A stretch of DNA of 64,000 nt from Henckelia pumila. Lineage: Eukaryota; Streptophyta; Magnoliopsida; Lamiales; Gesneriaceae. A program made the translations under genes and the position numbers. Below, one piece after another: positions 58,820-64,000 of the stretch (position 1 is the stretch's first letter; each line of letters opens with the position of its first letter). The DNA lies in contig NC_133122.1 of assembly GCF_033568475.1 (NCBI RefSeq), positions 78,887,442 through 78,951,441 on the forward strand, in the 5' to 3' direction. A model generated the notes under the pieces. It saw nothing but the letters and a program-made list of their open reading frames with translations. It was not told the origin of the DNA and made no database searches.

Positions 58820-60687
58820 TGTTGGAAAACTGGCGAGTTCCCAGACCAATTACGATTGATACCCGTTGCAGCGGAAGTTTAAAAATTTTCTCATGGAACG
58901 ATTCCATGGTGTGGGTATCAACCATACAACGATTGAATTATTGTGTGTGTAAAATTTAAATAACAATTAAATAAATTTTACCTCAAATCTCGCAACGAGA
59001 TTAATGGACACCAACAGAACAATTCTGCTCTTGTTGTCTCTCCCTGGAACCGATGAACGCCTTCAATCAGGTCCACGAACAGAGGTTTAATCCCTCTGAT
59101 AGATTGCACTAAGAAAATCTATCAGAAGTTTTCTGCGAAGAGAATACACGAATTTGATTCGTTATTCCTGACTGCAATTCAAAATCACAGACCGGAATTT
59201 CTCGGGCAGAGTGAAGGGGGGCGGCCGAAATATGTTTGAGAGAGAGGTAGGGTTTTCGAAAATTGCTCTCAAAAATAATGACCTGTTGTATGTAATTTCT
59301 GTACTGAAATAACTTATTTATAATGCAGGCCCTCTAACACCTTAGGGCCCATTAATCATAAGCTGGGGCCTGACAAGCAAAGCCCGCTCGTTCAGAAATT
59401 AATATAAAATTCATCGTGACTCCGATTGATGAAACGATTTCACCAATGTGCACAGAAACCATTTCTGCACGTTTTAAAGTCAAAATAAATTTTCCTGAAT
59501 CCGAATTCAGTGGTTTCCAAAAATGTCCATACCCTATGTCATTTTAGGAAACCCTACTCCCTTACTCTTAATTAAGAAGTCCAACTCCTTAGTTCATTAA
59601 ATTTAACTCTTTAAATTTAACTATCTCAACGGGATTAAAACTCCATTACACTGTGTGACCCTCAATGGTTCAGGGATACAGCTAGCCGTGGGCTCACAAC
59701 TCCTTGTGACTCGGAACAACACTTTCCGACTTGCCCAACGAATCATGGTAAAGCGCCTAGCAACATCGCCCCATGATTCCCTAGGTATCACTGATAGTGC
59801 CTACAAGAACCAGTAGATTTTGGTTAGCGTACAGTACGGTCCCTTCATCCATATATCCCGATCGAATCAACAACCATTGGTATATCGAGAGTCGCTCAAG
59901 ATTCGATAACTATGCAATGCATCTTGAAGATCAAATTAGTGACATCGCATGTGCTACTAAGAAACCATTTCTTTAATCACATCAAGTACTCCTGGCCAGA
60001 GATTTGTCACACTAATATCTCCTCAGATCGCATAGGATATCCACACTCGCAAGTATGTGGAGAATCCTTGACAACAATGCATTGACTCCTATATGTGTCG
60101 TAACTGTACCCAATCTCGACACCTGATGACCCCCATAGAGTCGGTAAACGAGTCAAAGCACAGCACTAGCATATAGAGTCTCCATGATGTTTCAAGTCGT
60201 AAGGACTAATGGTGTACAACCAAAACCGCGGACTTTATCCACTCGATAAGTGATAACCACTTGGAAAGTCCGGATAGGGTAGTTCGATTATTCATCCTAT
60301 GAATATCCATTTGCATGCTTCGAACATCTCCATGTTCCCTACCAATGAAACGTGGTACTCCGCATCGCAAATGCTAGTCTCAAACTCGAGCGATCCTTAT
60401 CCTTATTATCGGACGGCTCAATCGACTAGGAACGGTTTTTAGAATATACAGTGACTATAAGATGTATTTCATGATAGACATCTCCATGTTCTACCACATC
60501 TTACATACACTATAGTATATTCAAGGTCTTTATCAAAACAACAATAGTATATCACAATATAACAATATGAAGTAATATAAAGTCATTGCCATAAAAGTGT
60601 AAATAATATTAAACAAAAGATTGTTTATACAAAGAGTCATCAAAGCCCATAGCCACACAGTTGGCTCACTGGGCACCCACTCTTACA
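58820..60687 (-). repeat. 3' LTR of copia F (about 1.87 kb)
   Basis: On the - strand it starts TGTAAGAGTGGG at 60687, after AGTGGGAGAT, and ends TTTTCCAACA at 58820. The ends TGTAA/..CCAACA and the full-length match to the LTRs of A and B define it. Confidence 0.92.
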
Positions 60688-60701
60688 ATCTCCCACTTGC
60701 C

Positions 60702-63700
60702 CTATAGCCAACTAGTCATACTACGTAGACCCATTGCTTCGCGATGTTTGTCAAACAATGGTCCTGGCAAGGGCTTAGTAAGCGGATCAGCGATATTGTC
60801 TGCAGAGGCCACTCGTTCGACAATGATGTCTCCTCTTTCCACAATCTCCCGGATTATGTGGTATTTCCTCAGTACGTGTTTGGATCTTTGATGAGACCTT
60901 GGTTCCTTTGCTTGAGCAACGGCACCCGTGTTGTCACAGTACACCGGGACTGGACCAACAAATTCAGGAATAACGCCCAACTCTTGGACGAACTTCCTCA
61001 TCCAAACGGCCTCTTTAGCAGCAGCTGATGCTGCAATGTATTCAGCCTCAGTGGTGGAATCCGCTGTGGTGTCCTGCTTGGAACTCTTCCAAGAGACAGC
61101 ACCGCCATTGAGCTTGAACACAAATCCAGAGGTTGACTTCGAGTCATCCACATCACTTTGGAAGCTAGAGTCGGTATAGCCTTCCAATTTGAGTTCTCGT
61201 CCTCCATAAACCATGAACATATTCTTAGTCCTTCGCAAGTACTTAAGAATGTCCTTCACGGCTTTCCAATGCATTTGACCAGGATTAGACTGATATCTGC
61301 TCGTGACACTCAGAGCAAATGCTACATTCGGTCTGGTAGATATCATCCCATACATGATACTACCTATAGCTGACGCATATGGTACATGTGTCATATTCTC
61401 TATCTCTTCATCAGTCTTGGGACACATAGACTTGGATAGAGAAACTCCATGACACATGGGTAGATGTCCTCTTTTGGACCCATCCATTGAAAACCGTTTC
61501 AATATGGTATCGATGTAGGTTGATTGAGTGAGTCCTATCATTCTCTTAGATCTATCTCTATAGATCTGTATCCCAAGAATGTAGGATGCCTCACCCAAAT
61601 CCTTCATCGAAAATCTACCTGATAACCATATCTTTGTTGACTGCAACATCCCTACATCATTCCCAATGAGTAGGATGTCATCAACATAAAGTACTAAGAA
61701 TGTCACCGCATCCTTAACTACTTTTTTGTACACGCAAGGTTCCTCCGGGTTCTTGATGAAACCAAAATCTTTTATTGTTTCATCAAATTTCTGGTTCCAA
61801 CTTCTTGATGCTTGTTTTAGACCATAAATTGATCTCTGAAGCTTGCATACCTTATGCTCGCTTCCCATGGATGTGTTACCCCTCAGGCTGCTTCATATAG
61901 ATTTCTTCCTTAATGTCTCCATTAAGAAAAGCAGTCTTCACATCCATTTGCCATATCTCATAGTCATACCATGCAGCTATGGCAATTAGGATTCTTATGG
62001 ACTTGAACATTGCAACTGGTGAAAAGGTTTCGTCATAGTCAACTCCTTGCCTTTGAGTATAACCTTTAGCCACCAATCGCGCCTTGTAGGTCAATACCTT
62101 ACCATCAGGCCCAAGCTTTCTTTTGTAGATCCATTTACACCCTATCGGAACAATTCCATCGGGAGAATCCACTAAAGTCCAAACTTGGTTAGTATGCATC
62201 GAATCCAATTCTGACTGCATAGCTTCAAGCCATAAATTCGAATCCGCATCAGAAATTGCTTCCTTGAAGTTTCTTGGATCACATCCAATGTCGGGTTCAT
62301 CTTGACCCTCTTCAAGAAGAAGACCATATCGAACTGGAGGTCTAGAAGTCCTCTCGGATCTTCTAGGTGCAGGCGTGTCCAGCAATGGTTCCTGAGGTGT
62401 AGGATCGTTATTTTGTTATTTCGGGTTCTTCTCGAACTTCTTCGAGTTCCATCATCTCGCCTTTCTTATCCAATAAGAACTCCTTCTCCAAGAAGGTGGC
62501 ATTCCTAGAAACAAACACCTTTGTTTCAGCAGGATAATAGAAATAATATCCGATTGAATTCTTCGGATACCCTACAAAATAACATAAGCTGGATCGACTA
62601 TCCAACTTATCTCCCACTGTCCGCTTCACGTAAGCAGGACATCCCCAAATCCTCAAGTACGAATACTTAGGAGCTTTGCCATTCCATAACTCGTATGGTG
62701 TTTTGTCCACTGCTTTAGTGTGGACGTTGTTCAACAACAATACCGCCGTTTCAAGCGCATAGCCCCAAAACGAAGGTGGAAGCTCAGTGAAGCTCATCAT
62801 AGATCGAACCATGTCCAACAAAGTTCGATTACGACGCTCCGATACACCATTAAGCTGTGGTGTCATAGGAGGAGTCCACTGAGAGAGAATCCCATTCTCT
62901 TTTAGATAGTCCAAAAACTCGGTACTCAAGTATTCTCCACCTCGATCCGATCGAAGTGCTTTAATACTTTTACCTAGCTTGTTTTCTACTTCAGCCTTGA
63001 ATTCTTTGAACTTTTCAAATGCTTCAGACTTATATTTCATTAAATATAAATACCCATACCTTGAATAATCATCAGTAAAGGTAATGAAGTAGGTGTGGCC
63101 ATATTGAGTCCCTACTCTAAATGGTCCACAAACATCTGTATGGATCAAATCCAACAGATTTTGACTACGTTCAGGCTTCCCCTTAAAAGGAGATTTAGTC
63201 ATTTTCCCTTTTAGGCAGGATTCACAACTAGGTAGAGAGTTAATATCAGACATATCAAACATGCCCTCTCCCACTAGCTTGTTCATCCTCCTTGAGGAAA
63301 TATGACCTAGTCTAGCGTGCCAAAGGTTTGCCGGTTTTGACTATCGATTTTCCTTTTGTTTGTTGTCGCCGGTTTGTCAATACAATTTACTGGAACGTCT
63401 TTTAGTTTTAAATTGTATAGATCGTTTTCAAGTTGTCCATTTCCAATTAAACATTCATTCTTGTAAATACTGCAAATCCCATTCACAAAATTACAAGAAT
63501 AACCATCTCTATCAAGCATAGAAATAGAAATAATGTTTTTAATTAAATCTGGCACAAATAAAACATCTCTCAACAATAATTTAAAACCATTCTGCAAAAT
63601 TTAAACAAACATCTCCAATGGCTATGGATTTAACTCTGGAACCATTCCCGAGCCTCAGCTGGGTCTCACCCATTCTAAGCCTATTACTTCTTGTCATCAC

Positions 63701-63999
63701 CTGCAAATCATTGCAAATGTGAGAACCACATCTGGTATCCAATACCCAAGAAGTTGTATTAAGTGAAATGTTTATTTTAATATAGAACATACCCTTTGCA
63801 GTTCGCAACTGCTCAAGATATTCCTTGCAGTTGCGCTTCCAATGACCGGCTTCTTGCAGTAATGGCAAACATCCTTGGATTTTCCATCGTTTGAAGCCTT
63901 TGTCTTTTGCTTCTTCTCGGGTTCCACTTTCTTGGGTGGGGCAGAACGTTTCTTGCCCTTCATACTTGGCCCCTTCTTAGCAGAAGATGAGGAGCCCAC
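60702..63999 (-). pseudogene. copia F gag end and pol, a few frameshifts
   Basis: From the right edge downward: a lysine-rich gag tail and zinc knuckle (CHYCKKP, then a shift, GHWKRNCKEYL). Next is protease WVLDTRCGSHICND; the usual DTG is DTR. The integrase zinc region and core follow (63286-62408) with CESCLKGKMTKSPF, LIHTDVCGPF, LRSDRGGEYLS and SERRNRTLLDMV. RT (62385-60702) has KTAFLNGDIKEEIYM and LYVDDILLIGND, and RNase H has DTTADSTTEAEY and ends IADPLTKPLPGPLF. Breaks near 61870, 62395, 63300 and 63600 split the frame. The last segment (60702-61868) is open over 388 codons. Polyprotein of an LTR retrotransposon, recently active by its state. Confidence 0.9.
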
Positions 64000-64000
64000 C

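Larger units (their letters stand above)
58820..63999 (-). mobile_element. Ty1/copia element F, 3' portion
   Basis: On the - strand it holds most of the gag end and pol, the polypurine tract and the complete 3' LTR, same family as A and B. The 5' LTR lies beyond the window. The five bases next to the LTR end are GATAT (58815-58819), the predicted target duplication. Coding damage is slight compared with B. Confidence 0.92.

Overview
This is nuclear DNA of a flowering plant, probably a eudicot, in a repeat-rich stretch. The evidence is AT-rich spacer, introns with GT..AG borders, four or more lineages of plant LTR retrotransposons (copia, chromovirus-like and Athila-like gypsy), MITEs, and remnants of plant-typical genes (nitrate/peptide transporter family, PPR, LETM1-like). 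The sequence does not identify the species. A run of 100 N at 34227-34326 marks an assembly gap.

Layout. 1-8.2 kb is a nest of retroelements. The 3' part of a copia element (A, + strand) sits in the LTR of a gypsy element (D, - strand), which in turn interrupts a gypsy element (C, - strand; gag, protease, RT, RNase H, start of integrase, 5' LTR). 8.2-12.3 kb holds intron-containing pieces of at least three unrelated host genes in one orientation (dynamin-related DRP1, proteasome RPN8, ribosomal S18), followed by a foldback repeat with a CACTA-like end. 12.3-14.7 kb is a gypsy LTR and remnant. 14.7-23.7 kb is an Athila-like gypsy element (E, + strand) with LTR, primer-binding site, gag, pol, env-position ORF and two unusual arrays of palindromes. 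A complete copia element (B, + strand, 23718-33497, 5-bp target duplication TCGTA) is inserted in its 3' part. The rest of E runs to the gap.

34.7-37.5 kb carries the best host gene, a four-exon NPF3.1-like transporter on the - strand; its last exon is clean but exons 2 and 3 show frameshifts. 37.5-45.1 kb is AT-rich and holds a degenerate ~285-bp repeat array, a 390-bp duplication, and MITEs with visible target duplications. 45.2-54.1 kb holds an isochorismatase-family fragment, a LETM1-like gene with many frameshifts, an unassigned exon-like block and a PPR pseudogene, all on the - strand. 54.8-56.7 kb is a decayed Tork-like copia element. 57.5-58.8 kb is a gypsy-type LTR interrupted by the 3' part of another copia element (F, - strand), of the same family as A and B, running off the window end.

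Most open frames are retroelement proteins. Intact or nearly intact coding sequence is limited to the pol of copia A and F and exon 4 of the transporter. The frameshifts in copia B, the transporter and the LETM1-like gene are mostly single-base insertions, so part of this decay may be uncorrected sequencing error rather than biology.
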